Shown: in pieces, positions 8,102 to 16,761 of the stretch | How positions within the stretch are numbered: the stretch's first letter is position 1 | Layout: every line of letters starts with the position of its first letter | Origin: CAYFVR01 sp964346545 | GTDB taxonomy: Bacteria; Desulfobacterota; Desulfobacteria; Desulfobacterales; Desulfococcaceae | Reading direction: 5' to 3' | Assembly: GCA_964346545.1 (NCBI GenBank) | Contig: CAYFVR010000004.1 | Span: 1-44,244 of the forward strand | Length of the DNA stretch: 44,244 bases | Position numbers and translations under genes: made by a program | Notes under the pieces: generated by a model | What the model was told of the DNA's origin: nothing | What the model saw: the letters and a program-made list of their open reading frames with translations, nothing else | The model's database searches: none

Positions 8102-8566
8102 AAAAACCTCCGAAAGGGGGAGCGCCGAACCTTGATTGAAAGCCTTGATTGAAAGCCTTTCAAAAATTTGCGCCTTCTTCAATAGGGCGCCTTGTTTGCC
8201 TTTGCAAGCCTTGGCGAAAAAAGCTTCCGATTCGGAAACGGATCGCCGGCCGGAATTCGCCGGCCGGCGTCGGGCCATCGGGAGCGTCCGAACCTTGGAG
8301 GATGGCCCCCTCGCCGTTCTCCTTCGGGAAAATTTGGCGGCGCCCGGAATTCGGCCTCGAACTTTCGGGGCAAATTCGGAGTTTTGGTAGACAATCCGAG
8401 GGTTTTGTATTAAATAAAGAAAGAAATCGCCTTGGGACCGGAATCCGCGGCCCGGGGCGATGGTCGTCAATATCGCGCCGGTCGGGGCGTTCGGGGGTTT
8501 CCAGCAAGTTTTTTTTACGAAGGGGATCCAGACAGGGAATGTCCGCTGGAAAGGAGAAGTGGAGGC
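8102..8566. promoter_or_regulatory. 465-base divergent control region
   Basis: No gene is supported here. On the minus side a weak promoter (TTGCAA 8202-8207, TATTGA 8179-8184, spacer 17) precedes the hydrolase/GNAT gene. On the plus side TAGACA (8388-8393) and TTAAAT (8410-8415), spacer 16, could serve the cNMP/PilZ gene. Several short inverted repeats occur: TTCCGA/TCGGAA at 8225-8237, a 9-base repeat GCCGGCCGG/CCGGCCGGC at 8245-8268, and the element at 8130-8163 listed separately. Confidence 0.4.
8130..8163. repeat. 13-base tandem duplication plus palindrome (possible operator)
   Basis: CCTTGATTGAAAG occurs twice back to back (8130-8142 and 8143-8155). The second copy runs into a 7-base inverted repeat TTGAAAG-C-CTTTCAA (8149-8163). 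It lies 30-60 bases before the hydrolase/GNAT start codon and just downstream of the weak minus-strand promoter, a usual place for a repressor site. Confidence 0.55.
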
Positions 8567-9616
8567 ATGACCGATTTGTCCAAGCATGAGGAAATGGTGG
8601 ACAAGCTCGTCTCGGAGGAACGGCGCGAAGAGGCGGTGAAACTGCTGTTCAAGCTGATCGTTCAGCACGCCAAGTCCAAAAATTTCGTCAAGGCCGAGGC
8701 CCTGCGGGAAAAGCTTTTCGAAGTCGACTCCATGGCCCTCACCGAAATCATCAAATCGGCCGAAATCATCGAGGAGGAGAAGAGCGAAGCCCTGGACCCC
8801 AATCACCGGGAAATCTTCGCCCCGCTCTACGCCAACCTGGACACCGAAGAGGCCAATCAGTTTTTCTTCAGTCTACAGCCGATGGACCTGGAGTCGGACG
8901 AAACGGTTTTTGAGCAGGGCCAGAAAAACAATCGGCTTTATTTCGTCAACCACGGCCAACTCAAGCTGTTTTACGGCCAAGACGGCACCGAAAAGCTCAT
9001 CGCCACGCTGGGACCGGGAGACGTGGCGGGGCAGGACACCTTCTTCTCGATCTCGGTCTGCACCACGTCCTTGGCGTCCCTTTCCCGAACCCGCCTCCTC
9101 CGCCTCGAACCCGAGACCTTCGCCGATTGGCACGAGAAAAATCCGGCGCTCGCCACCAAAATCGAAACCTACTGCGCCAAAATTCCCAAACCCCACGACC
9201 TGTTGCGGAAAAAGGGGCAGGATCGGCGAAGATTCAAGCGGGTCAAGCTTTACGGACCGGTGCTGTTCCAGGTCCTGTCCCGCTCCGGCAGGCCCATCGG
9301 GAAGCCCTACAAGGGGGATTTGTCCGACGTTTCGGAAGGCGGGCTCTCCTTTTTCATCAAAACCGCCAACCACTCCAACGCCCTCGCCCTGCTCGGCCGG
9401 CGGCTGTTGCTCAAATTTGCCATCCCGGTGGGCAAGCGGAAGATCGAGAGCACCCAGGAGGGGGTCATCACGGGGGTCATCAGTCATCTTTTCAGCGACT
9501 ACTCCATCCACATGAGTTTCGACAAGCCCCTGAGCAAGGACTTGATCCGGGAATTGGAAAAAGCGCCGCCTCGGCCCGACGAAGGGCAATTCAAGGCGGA
9601 GCGGGACGTTCCCTGA
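8567..9616 (+). CDS. Cyclic-nucleotide-binding and PilZ domain protein
   Basis: A 349-residue soluble signalling protein. Residues 1-75 are charged helices. Residues about 85-200 form a Crp-like cyclic-nucleotide-binding beta-barrel (ETVFEQGQKNNRLYFVNHG, then LGPGDVAGQDTFF). Residues about 220-335 form a PilZ domain, and both c-di-GMP motifs are intact: RRFKR at 221-225 and DVSEGG at 254-259. There is no HTH, so it is not a Crp-type transcription factor. It probably couples a nucleotide or redox signal and c-di-GMP to a partner protein. I chose ATG 8567 because AAGGAG lies ten bases upstream; GGAGG is also present but only one base away. It ends in a strong terminator. Confidence 0.85.
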   Translation: MTDLSKHEEMVDKLVSEERREEAVKLLFKLIVQHAKSKNFVKAEALREKLFEVDSMALTEIIKSAEIIEEEKSEALDPNHREIFAPLYANLDTEEANQFFFSLQPMDLESDETVFEQGQKNNRLYFVNHGQLKLFYGQDGTEKLIATLGPGDVAGQDTFFSISVCTTSLASLSRTRLLRLEPETFADWHEKNPALATKIETYCAKIPKPHDLLRKKGQDRRRFKRVKLYGPVLFQVLSRSGRPIGKPYKGDLSDVSEGGLSFFIKTANHSNALALLGRRLLLKFAIPVGKRKIESTQEGVITGVISHLFSDYSIHMSFDKPLSKDLIRELEKAPPRPDEGQFKAERDVP

Positions 9617-9637
9617 GTTTTTTTCCGGACCATCCGA

Positions 9638-9686
9638 AAAAGCGGCGGCCTCCCGAAGCGGGGAGGCCGCCGCTTTTTTTGTTTTT
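9638..9686 (+). terminator. Strong intrinsic terminator
   Basis: A perfect 17-base stem (9638-9654 with 9661-9677), a 6-base loop and a T-rich tail (TTTTTTTGTTTTTT) stand 21 bases after the cNMP/PilZ stop. The symmetric A and T runs could make it work in both directions. Confidence 0.92.
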
Positions 9687-9689
9687 TCC

Positions 9690-9718
9690 TTGCGAACCGG
9701 GGCGGGGACCGGTATAGT
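9690..9718 (+). promoter_or_regulatory. Promoter of the rpiB-glyA-rib operon
   Basis: TTGCGA (9690-9695) and TATAGT (9713-9718) are separated by exactly 17 bases, directly after the terminator and about 50 bases before rpiB. It is the only good promoter seen ahead of the long plus-strand gene string. Confidence 0.7.
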
Positions 9719-9769
9719 GTCAGGTTCGTTTTTGAGGCGAATCCGAGAGAGCCCCGGGTTCCTCCACCC

Positions 9770-10246
9770 ATGAATATCGAACCGGACGGAACGATGGAAA
9801 CCAATCCGAAAAAGCTGATCGTCGGCTGCGACCATGCGGCCGTCGCCCTGAAAGACGCGGTCAAGGCATTTTTGACCGAAACCCGCGGCATCGACGTGAC
9901 CGACGCCGGCGCCTTCGACGAAAAATCGGTTGATTACCCGACCTACGGGTTTCGCGTGGCCCGGGCGGTTTCCGCCGGCGAGTTCGCCGGCGGCATTCTG
10001 ATCTGCGGCACCGGGCTGGGAATGTCCATGGTGGCCAACCGGGTGCCCGGCGTGCGGGCCGCGCTTTGCGGCGACCTGTTCTCCGCGGAAATGAGCCGGC
10101 GGCACAACGACGCCAACGTGCTGGCGTTGGGGGCTCGGGTCGTCGGGGAAGGGCTGGCGCTGGCCATCGTCAAAACCTGGCTGGAAACCCCCTTCGAGGG
10201 GGAACGTCATCAACGGCGGCTGGATCTGTTTGACCGGACTGGATAG
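9770..10246 (+). CDS. rpiB: Ribose 5-phosphate isomerase B
   Basis: A 158-residue RpiB/LacAB-family sugar-phosphate isomerase that interconverts ribulose 5-phosphate and ribose 5-phosphate. Family motifs are clear: GCDHAAVALK near the N-terminus, the active cysteine Cys79 in ICGTGLGMSMVANR, and SRRHNDANVLALGAR for phosphate binding. The N-terminus has about a dozen residues before the usual start, and an in-frame ATG at 9794 is an equally possible start. It heads the operon with glyA, a pairing seen often in Desulfobacterota and Firmicutes (family knowledge). Confidence 0.93.
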   Translation: MNIEPDGTMETNPKKLIVGCDHAAVALKDAVKAFLTETRGIDVTDAGAFDEKSVDYPTYGFRVARAVSAGEFAGGILICGTGLGMSMVANRVPGVRAALCGDLFSAEMSRRHNDANVLALGARVVGEGLALAIVKTWLETPFEGERHQRRLDLFDRTG

Positions 10247-10300
10247 TTCGGGAGGGCGGCGTTTTCGGATCGCGGCGCAAAAGGGAAGGGGAGCGGGACT

Positions 10301-11587
10301 GTGGATTACGCGGAAATTGAACGGGTGGACCCGGAAATCGCCTCGGTCATCGGCCGGGAACGGCGGCGACAGGAGGAGACCCTCGAATTGATCGCCTCGG
10401 AAAACGTGGCCAGCCGGGCGGTCATGGCGACCCAGGGAAGCGTGCTGACCAACAAATACGCCGAAGGCTATCCGGGTCGCCGCTATTACGGCGGCTGCGA
10501 CGTGGTGGACGAGGCGGAGCGGCTGGCCATGGACCGGGCCCGCGCCCTGTTCGGCGCGGAATACGCCAACGTCCAGCCCCATTCCGGATCCCAGGCCAAC
10601 ATGGCCGTCTATTTCGCCCTGCTCAAGCCGGGCGACGTCGTCCTGGGAATGAATCTGGCCCACGGCGGCCATTTGACCCACGGGAGCAAGGTCAGCTTTT
10701 CGGGACGGATGTTCTCCTTCCACCACTACGGCGTCATGGAGGCCTCCGGAATCTTGGACTACGACGCCGTGGCGGAGGCCGCGGAAGCCCGGCGGCCCCG
10801 GATGATCGTCGCCGGGGCCAGCGCCTACCCCCGAATCATCGACTTCGAGCGTCTGTCCGAAATCGCCCGATCGGTGGGGGCCTACCTGATGGTGGACATG
10901 GCCCACATCGCCGGTCTGGTGGTGGCGGGACTCCATCCTTCGCCGGTTTCGGTGGCCGACGTGGTCACCACCACCACCCACAAGACCCTGCGCGGTCCCC
11001 GGGGCGGATTGATTCTTGCCCGGACGGAACACGCCAAGGCGCTGGACGGCCAGATTTTTCCGGGAATCCAGGGCGGGCCGCTGATGCACGTCGTCGCCGC
11101 CAAGGCCGTGGCCTTCCGGGAGGCCGCCGCGCCGGAATTTCGGACCTATCAGGAGCGGGTGGTGGCCAACGCCCGGGCCATGGCCGACCGGCTGATCGCC
11201 CGGGGGGTCGATCTGGTTTCCGGGGGGACCGACAACCATCTGGTTCTGGCCGATCTGCGAAACCTCGGCATCACCGGGAAGGACGCCGAAGCCCTGCTGG
11301 AGCGGGCCGGCATGACGGTCAACAAAAACGCCGTTCCCTTCGACAATCAGGGGGCCCGGGTCACCAGCGGCATCCGGATCGGAACGCCGGCGGTCACGTC
11401 CCGGGGCATGGGCGCGGCGGAAATGACCCAAATCGCCGACCTCATGGTGGACGTGCTCGCCTCGGCCGGGGACGAAGCGGCCGTCGCCGAGGCGCGGGCC
11501 TCCGTCGGGAAACTCTGCGCGGCGTTTCCGCTCTATCCGCCGCCGACCCGGGCCGGATCGGAATCCCCGGAGCGCCATGTCGCCTGA
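10301..11587 (+). CDS. glyA: Serine hydroxymethyltransferase
   Basis: A 428-residue PLP enzyme converting serine and tetrahydrofolate to glycine and 5,10-methylene-tetrahydrofolate. The PLP lysine is Lys228 in the signature TTTTHKTLRGPRGG. Other conserved parts are ELIASENVAS, GYPGRRYYGGC and HSGSQAN. The start is GTG at 10301 with a GGGGAG site upstream. Its 3' end overlaps the dCMP deaminase gene by 11 bases. Methylene-THF made here feeds thymidylate synthesis, which fits the next gene. Confidence 0.97.
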   Translation: MDYAEIERVDPEIASVIGRERRRQEETLELIASENVASRAVMATQGSVLTNKYAEGYPGRRYYGGCDVVDEAERLAMDRARALFGAEYANVQPHSGSQANMAVYFALLKPGDVVLGMNLAHGGHLTHGSKVSFSGRMFSFHHYGVMEASGILDYDAVAEAAEARRPRMIVAGASAYPRIIDFERLSEIARSVGAYLMVDMAHIAGLVVAGLHPSPVSVADVVTTTTHKTLRGPRGGLILARTEHAKALDGQIFPGIQGGPLMHVVAAKAVAFREAAAPEFRTYQERVVANARAMADRLIARGVDLVSGGTDNHLVLADLRNLGITGKDAEALLERAGMTVNKNAVPFDNQGARVTSGIRIGTPAVTSRGMGAAEMTQIADLMVDVLASAGDEAAVAEARASVGKLCAAFPLYPPPTRAGSESPERHVA

Positions 11588-12047
11588 GCGGAGCCGTCCC
11601 TCCTGGGTCGAGTATTTCATGGGCATCACCACCCTGGTGGCGGGCCGATCCACCTGCACCCGGCGGTCGGTGGGCGCGGTCATCGTCAAGGACAAACGGA
11701 TATTGTCCACCGGCTACAACGGCGCCCCCAGCGGCCTGGCCCATTGCACCGAAACCGGCTGCCTTCGCCACCGGCTTCAGGTGCCCTCCGGAGAGCGCCA
11801 CGAACTTTGCCGGGGCATTCACGCGGAGCAGAACGCCATCATTCAGGCGGCCTATCACGGGGTGTCGATTCGGGGGGCGGACCTGTTCTGCACCACCCGG
11901 CCGTGCACCATTTGCACGAAAATGATCATCAACGCCGGCATCCGGACCATCTACTACGAGGACGGCTACGCCGACCCCATGTCCCGGGAAATGCTCGGGG
12001 AGGCCGGCATCGAGGCGATTCAGGTGGAAACGTCCATCGGGGGCTGA
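11577..12047 (+). CDS. dCMP deaminase family protein (ComEB-like)
   Basis: A 156-residue zinc deaminase of the cytidine/deoxycytidylate deaminase family. The zinc and proton-shuttle residues are in GIHAEQNAI (His and Glu) and TRPCTIC (two Cys). The substrate side YNGAPSGLAHC is typical of dCMP deaminases, which make dUMP for thymidylate synthesis. It overlaps the end of glyA and lies one base before nrdR, so dNTP supply and its regulator are physically linked. Confidence 0.93.
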   Translation: MSPERSRPSWVEYFMGITTLVAGRSTCTRRSVGAVIVKDKRILSTGYNGAPSGLAHCTETGCLRHRLQVPSGERHELCRGIHAEQNAIIQAAYHGVSIRGADLFCTTRPCTICTKMIINAGIRTIYYEDGYADPMSREMLGEAGIEAIQVETSIGG

Positions 12048-12048
12048 G

Positions 12049-12516
12049 ATGAAATGCCCGTTTTGCGGCGGGATGGACCACCGCGTGGTCGATTCCCGAA
12101 CCGGAAAGGACGGCCTGACCATTCGGCGGCGCCGGGAGTGCGGCGGCTGTCGCCGACGGTTCACCACCTTCGAGCAGGTGGAGGACATCCCGGTCATGGT
12201 GGTCAAAAAGGACGGCCGCCGAGAACTCTTCAGCCGGGACAAGGTGCGGGCCGGCATTTTGCGGGCCTGCGAAAAGCGGGGCGTCGGCATTCACGCCATC
12301 GAAGAATTTCTGGACGAGCTGGAGCGGGATTTGCGGGAGCGGGAGGAAAAGGAGGCCCCGGCGTCGGTGATCGGCGAGGCGGTGATGCGGCGGCTTCAAC
12401 GACTGGACGACGTGGCCTACGTCCGCTTCGCGTCGGTGTATCGGGAGTTCGCCGACGTGGAAGATTTCGTTTCCGAACTGAAAAGCCTGCGGGATCGCGA
12501 CGGAGAGACCGAATGA
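12049..12516 (+). CDS. nrdR: Transcriptional repressor NrdR
   Basis: A 155-residue repressor of ribonucleotide reductase genes. It has an N-terminal zinc ribbon (CPFCGG with the second pair in CGGCRRRF) followed by an ATP-cone domain (VVKKDGRRELFSRDKVRAGI) that senses ATP and dATP. The length is normal. Its stop overlaps the ribD start in ATGA. NrdR beside rib genes and nusB is a common bacterial order. No NrdR box was seen in this window. Confidence 0.96.
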   Translation: MKCPFCGGMDHRVVDSRTGKDGLTIRRRRECGGCRRRFTTFEQVEDIPVMVVKKDGRRELFSRDKVRAGILRACEKRGVGIHAIEEFLDELERDLREREEKEAPASVIGEAVMRRLQRLDDVAYVRFASVYREFADVEDFVSELKSLRDRDGETE

Positions 12517-13625
12517 CGGACGAGCGGTTCATGCAAGAAGCGCTGTCCCTGGCCCGGAAAGGCTGGGGCCACGTCTCGCCCAATCCCATGGTCGGGGCGG
12601 TCGTGGTTCGGGACGGCGTCGTGGTCGGCCGCGGACATCACGAGGCGGCGGGAGGTCCCCACGCCGAGGTCAACGCCCTGGCCGACGCCGGGGAAAAAGC
12701 CCGGGGGGCCACGATCTACGTGAACCTGGAGCCCTGCAACCACGAAGGCCGGACGCCGCCCTGCACCCGGGCCATTTTGGAGGCCGGAATATCCCGGGTG
12801 GTGTCGGCCATGGACGATCCCAACCCCGCCGTGGCCGGAGGCGGCAACGCCTTTTTGCATTCCCGGGGCGTGGCGACGACCCGGGGCGTCCTGGAGGCGG
12901 AGGCCCGGCGACTCAACGAAATTTTCATCAAATTCGTCACCACCCAGCAGCCCTTCGTGGTGCTCAAATGCGCCGCGACCCTGGACGGGCGCATCGCCAC
13001 CCGGACCCGGGATTCCAAATGGGTCACCGGTCCCGCCGCCCGAAGCTACGTCCACGAAATTCGCCACGGTTTGGACGGCATCATGGTGGGCGTCGGCACG
13101 GTGATCAGCGACAATCCCAGCCTGACCACCCGGCGGGCCGACGGGCGGGCGGGGCTCGACCCGGTTCGGATCATTCTCGACACCAAGCTCTCCATTCCCG
13201 AAGACGCCAAGGTTCTCCGTTCCTCGCCCCACGCCGACACCATTCTCGTCACCGGAGAGGCGGTCTCGTCCGCCAAGCGGAAGGTGCTGCGCAGCCGGGG
13301 GGTCAAGGTGCTGGACGCGCCCCTGCGCCGGGGCCGGATCAACCTGAACTCGCTGATGAACCGGCTGGGCTATATCGGCGTTTCAAGCCTCCTGATCGAG
13401 GGCGGAAGCAAAGTCATCGCCTCGGCCCTGCGGGCCCGGATCGTGGACAAAATTCTTTTTTTCTACGCGCCGAAAATCATGGGCGGCAGCGACGGCGTGC
13501 CCATCTGCGAAGGTCCGGGCCCCGACTACATGCGCCAGTGCGTGCCGATCCGGGACATGGCCCTCCATCCCATGGGCGAGGATTTTCTGGTGGAAGGCTA
13601 CATCGACAAGGACGCGACGTGGTAG
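12513..13625 (+). CDS. ribD: Bifunctional riboflavin biosynthesis deaminase/reductase
   Basis: A 370-residue protein catalysing the deamination and ring-side-chain reduction steps of riboflavin synthesis. The N-terminal deaminase domain has HAEVNAL and the zinc motif EPCNHEGRTPPC. The C-terminal reductase domain (from about residue 145) shows LKCAATLDGRIATRTRDSKWVTG, IMVGVGTVISDNPSLT and LLIEGGSKV. The start is the ATG overlapping the nrdR stop; the frame is open further upstream but that part is nrdR in another frame. Confidence 0.96.
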   Translation: MTDERFMQEALSLARKGWGHVSPNPMVGAVVVRDGVVVGRGHHEAAGGPHAEVNALADAGEKARGATIYVNLEPCNHEGRTPPCTRAILEAGISRVVSAMDDPNPAVAGGGNAFLHSRGVATTRGVLEAEARRLNEIFIKFVTTQQPFVVLKCAATLDGRIATRTRDSKWVTGPAARSYVHEIRHGLDGIMVGVGTVISDNPSLTTRRADGRAGLDPVRIILDTKLSIPEDAKVLRSSPHADTILVTGEAVSSAKRKVLRSRGVKVLDAPLRRGRINLNSLMNRLGYIGVSSLLIEGGSKVIASALRARIVDKILFFYAPKIMGGSDGVPICEGPGPDYMRQCVPIRDMALHPMGEDFLVEGYIDKDATW

Positions 13626-13667
13626 CGGAACTTTACGCGACGGCTTTTCGAATGGGAACGTGGACCC

Positions 13668-14339
13668 ATGTTCACCGGCATCATTGAAGGACTCGGCACC
13701 GTTCAGGCGGTCAAGCCCGCGGGCGGGGGGCGACGGCTGACGGTGCTCTCCGACTTCGCGCTGACCGGCGCCCGAATCGGGGACAGCGTCGCGGTGAACG
13801 GGGCCTGCCTCACGCCGGTTTCTCTGGATGCCCACCAATTCACGGTGGACGTCTCGCCGGAGACGGTTCGGCGGACCACGTTCACCGGCGTTCGTGCCGG
13901 GCAACGGGTAAATCTGGAACGGGCCCTCCGCCTCTCGGATCGGCTGGACGGCCATCTGGTTTCCGGCCATGTCGACGGGACCGGGCGCATTCGGGAGCGA
14001 CGAACGGAAAGCAACGCCCTGTGGATTACCGTCGAGGTTCCGGCGGCGCTCGGGCGCTACCTGATCCCCAAAGGGTCGGTGGCGGTGGACGGCGTCAGCC
14101 TCACCGTCAACCAATGCGCGATGGACCGCTTCGAGGTGAGCGTCATTCCGCACACCGCCGGGATGACCACGGTCGGCTTCAAGGCCGTCGGCGAACCGGT
14201 CAACATCGAAACCGATCTCATCGGCAAATACGTGGAAAGATTTCTCGCCGTCCCCCGCCCGGAAGGCGCGGCGGACCCCCAACCGGCCGGCGGCCTCGAC
14301 CGCGACCTGCTGGCCCGCTTCGGATTTCTCTCCCGCTGA
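13668..14339 (+). CDS. ribE: Riboflavin synthase alpha chain
   Basis: A 223-residue enzyme that dismutates two 6,7-dimethyl-8-ribityllumazine molecules to riboflavin. It starts with the universal MFTGIIEGLG. The internal duplication is visible: VNGACLTPVSLD in the first lumazine-binding repeat and VDGVSLTVNQC in the second, each preceded by GHVDGTG or YLIPKGSVA-type segments. It follows ribD by 42 bases. There is no sign of an FMN riboswitch before it. Confidence 0.96.
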   Translation: MFTGIIEGLGTVQAVKPAGGGRRLTVLSDFALTGARIGDSVAVNGACLTPVSLDAHQFTVDVSPETVRRTTFTGVRAGQRVNLERALRLSDRLDGHLVSGHVDGTGRIRERRTESNALWITVEVPAALGRYLIPKGSVAVDGVSLTVNQCAMDRFEVSVIPHTAGMTTVGFKAVGEPVNIETDLIGKYVERFLAVPRPEGAADPQPAGGLDRDLLARFGFLSR

Positions 14340-14406
14340 GCCCGCCGGGCCGGCCGGGAGCGGCCCCCATGGGCCGCCAACGCTTGGAAGGATATCGACA
14401 CCGCTC

Positions 14407-15627
14407 ATGGCACGCATCAGCATCGAAGAGGCGCTGGAGGAAATCCGCGCCGGACGGATGGTCATTCTGGTGGACGACGAGGATCGGGAAAACGAGGGCG
14501 ACCTGACCATGGCCGCCGAAGCGGCGACCCCGGAGGCCATCAACTTCATGGCCAAGCACGGCCGGGGACTGATCTGTCTCTCGCTCACCGGGGAAAAGTG
14601 CGATCGGCTCGAACTTCCCATGATGGTGGAAAACAACACCTCTCCCTACGAAACCGGCTTCACCGTTTCCATCGAGGCCAAACGCGGCGTCACCACCGGC
14701 ATATCCGCGGCCGATCGGGCCACCACCATTTTGACGGCGGTGGACGACGACTGCAAGCCGGGCGATCTCTCCCGCCCCGGCCATATTTTCCCCCTGCGGG
14801 CCCGCAACGGCGGCGTCATGGTCCGGGTGGGCCAGACCGAGGGCTCGGTGGACCTGGCGCGGCTGGCCGGCCTCAAGCCGGCCGGCGTCATCTGCGAAAT
14901 CATGGACGACGACGGCGCCATGGCGCGGATGCCGTCCCTGGAGAAATTCAGCGAGGAACACGGCATCGGGATTTGCACCGTGGCCGACCTGGTGGAATAC
15001 CGGGTTCGAAACGAATCGCTGGTCCGGGAGGCGGCCTCCGCCGAAATCCAGACGCTCCACGGCGGGGATTTCCGGGTCATCGCCTACGAAAACGACATCG
15101 ACCGGCTCACCCACATCGCCCTGGTCAAGGGCGACGTGGGCGCCGAGGAACCGGTGCTGGTCCGGGTCCATTCCGAGTGCATGACCGGCGACATTTTCGG
15201 CTCCATGCGCTGCGACTGCGGCGATCAGCTCCACAAGGCCATGGCCATGATCAAGGAGGCGGGAAGCGGCGTCGTCCTCTACCTCCGCCAGGAGGGGCGG
15301 GGCATCGGTTTGGTCAACAAGCTTCGGGCCTACGACCTCCAGCAACGGCACGGCCTGGACACGGTGGAGGCCAACCTGAAGCTGGGCTTCAAGGACGACC
15401 TTCGGGACTACGGCATCGGGGCCCAGATTCTCCGGAACCTGGGGGTCAAAAAGATGCGGCTGATGACCAACAATCCCAAAAAGATGGTGGGACTCCAGGG
15501 ATACGGCCTGACCATGGTCGAGCAGGTGCCCATCGAAATTCCGCCCAACGAATACGACCTGTGCTACCTGGAATGCAAAAAACTCAAAATGGGGCACACC
15601 CTCGATCTGAACAAAAAGGCCCGCTGA
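14407..15627 (+). CDS. ribBA: Bifunctional DHBP synthase/GTP cyclohydrolase II
   Basis: A 406-residue fusion supplying both starting compounds of riboflavin. Residues 1 to about 200 are 3,4-dihydroxy-2-butanone 4-phosphate synthase (DDEDRENEGDLTMAAE, then the HIFPLRAR region). Residues about 205-400 are GTP cyclohydrolase II, with zinc cysteines in SECMTGDIFGSMRCDCG and the catalytic loop RQEGRGIGL. Both active-site sets look intact. It lies 67 bases after ribE. Confidence 0.97.
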   Translation: MARISIEEALEEIRAGRMVILVDDEDRENEGDLTMAAEAATPEAINFMAKHGRGLICLSLTGEKCDRLELPMMVENNTSPYETGFTVSIEAKRGVTTGISAADRATTILTAVDDDCKPGDLSRPGHIFPLRARNGGVMVRVGQTEGSVDLARLAGLKPAGVICEIMDDDGAMARMPSLEKFSEEHGIGICTVADLVEYRVRNESLVREAASAEIQTLHGGDFRVIAYENDIDRLTHIALVKGDVGAEEPVLVRVHSECMTGDIFGSMRCDCGDQLHKAMAMIKEAGSGVVLYLRQEGRGIGLVNKLRAYDLQQRHGLDTVEANLKLGFKDDLRDYGIGAQILRNLGVKKMRLMTNNPKKMVGLQGYGLTMVEQVPIEIPPNEYDLCYLECKKLKMGHTLDLNKKAR

Positions 15628-15650
15628 GGGAGAGAAAGGACCCGATTTTC

Positions 15651-16124
15651 ATGGGATTTTCCTTTGAAGGACATTTGATCGCCGAAGGCAAGCGTTTCGG
15701 CGTCGTGCTGGCCCGCTTCAACGATTTCATCACGGATCGGCTGCTCGGCGGAGCCATGGACGCCCTCCAGAGGTCCGGCGCCCGGGCGGAGGACATCGAC
15801 GTGGCGCGGGTGCCCGGCGCGTTCGAGATTCCGTTGGTGGCCCGGAAAATGGCCGCCACCGGCCGCTACGACGCCGTGGTCTGCCTGGGGGCGGTCATCC
15901 GGGGGGCCACCCCCCATTTCGACTACGTCTGCGCCGAGGCGGCCAAGGGCGTGGCCAAGGCCGGGCTGGACACCGACCGTCCGGTGATCTTCGGGGTTCT
16001 GACCACCGACACCATCGAACAGGCGGTGGAGCGGGCCGGGTCCAAGGCCGGAAACAAAGGATGGGAGGCCGCCATGGCCGCCATCGAAATGGCCAATCTT
16101 CTCGGCTCTCTGGAAGAGGTCTGA
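15651..16124 (+). CDS. ribH: 6,7-dimethyl-8-ribityllumazine synthase
   Basis: A 157-residue enzyme joining the ribBA and ribD products to make lumazine, the RibE substrate; the family forms icosahedral shells or pentamers. Motifs: ARFNDFITDRLLGGA, the VPGAFEIPL binding loop, CLGAVIRGATPHFDYVC and FGVLTTDTIEQA. The start is ATG 15651, 23 bases after ribBA. It completes a full riboflavin pathway in one operon. Confidence 0.96.
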   Translation: MGFSFEGHLIAEGKRFGVVLARFNDFITDRLLGGAMDALQRSGARAEDIDVARVPGAFEIPLVARKMAATGRYDAVVCLGAVIRGATPHFDYVCAEAAKGVAKAGLDTDRPVIFGVLTTDTIEQAVERAGSKAGNKGWEAAMAAIEMANLLGSLEEV

Positions 16125-16134
16125 GACGGCGCCC

Positions 16135-16761
16135 ATGAAGCAGCGACGACGAGCCCGCGAACACGCCTTGGAGGCCCTGTTCTACATGGACGTCCGGCGG
16201 GACTTTTCCCGCCAGGCCCTGGAGCGCTACGTTCAGTGCTTCTCCCCGGGGGATCGGGCGCTGGAATTCTTCCGCCGCCTGACCGAGGGGGTCATGGGGC
16301 GGCGGGACGAACTGGATCGAACCGTCGAACGGTTTTCCGAAAACTGGCGGGTCCGCCGAATGGCCTACGTGGATCGGAACATTCTTCGGATCGCGATTTT
16401 CGAAATCCTTTATTGCCCGGACATTCCCCCAAAGGTTTCCATCAACGAGGCCATCGACATCGGCAAAAAATACGGCGCCGACGAATCCGGCGGCTTCATC
16501 AACGGCATTCTGGACGGCGCGTTCATCGCCCGGGACCGGGGAGAGCTGGCGCCGGAGCCGGGACCGCCCGAGAATATCCCCGAAAAATCCCGATCCGCCC
16601 CTCTCCCGCCGACCAGCCCGCCGTCCGAACCCGCGGAGACCTTCTCCGCCGTTCGCGGCCGGCCCGGCCTGGTGAAGCGGAAGGGTTCCCGTCGCCCGGA
16701 TTCGGAAACGAGCCCGGACCATCCGTCCGCCGAAACCGCCGCCCCCAAGGAGTTGTCATGA
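16135..16761 (+). CDS. nusB: Transcription antitermination factor NusB with long C-terminal tail
   Basis: Residues 1 to about 138 are a normal NusB, the RNA-binding factor that works with NusE on boxA to prevent early termination in rRNA genes: RRRAREHALEALFYMD at the N-terminus, MAYVDRNILRIAIFEI and SINEAIDIGKKYG near its end. About 70 more residues follow, rich in Pro, Ser, Glu and Arg and without predicted fold, which most NusB proteins lack. The stop overlaps the next gene in ATGA. ribH-nusB is a very common pair. Confidence 0.94.
   Translation: MKQRRRAREHALEALFYMDVRRDFSRQALERYVQCFSPGDRALEFFRRLTEGVMGRRDELDRTVERFSENWRVRRMAYVDRNILRIAIFEILYCPDIPPKVSINEAIDIGKKYGADESGGFINGILDGAFIARDRGELAPEPGPPENIPEKSRSAPLPPTSPPSEPAETFSAVRGRPGLVKRKGSRRPDSETSPDHPSAETAAPKELS

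Noticed and set aside
8873..11710. 945-codon open frame on the minus strand
   Set aside because: It spans rpiB and glyA and the strong terminator and promoter between them; it is a product of high GC content.
13626..13667. FMN riboswitch for the riboflavin genes
   Set aside because: The spacer before ribE is only 42 bases and the ribD start overlaps nrdR; neither that spacer nor the region before rpiB shows the conserved RFN core.
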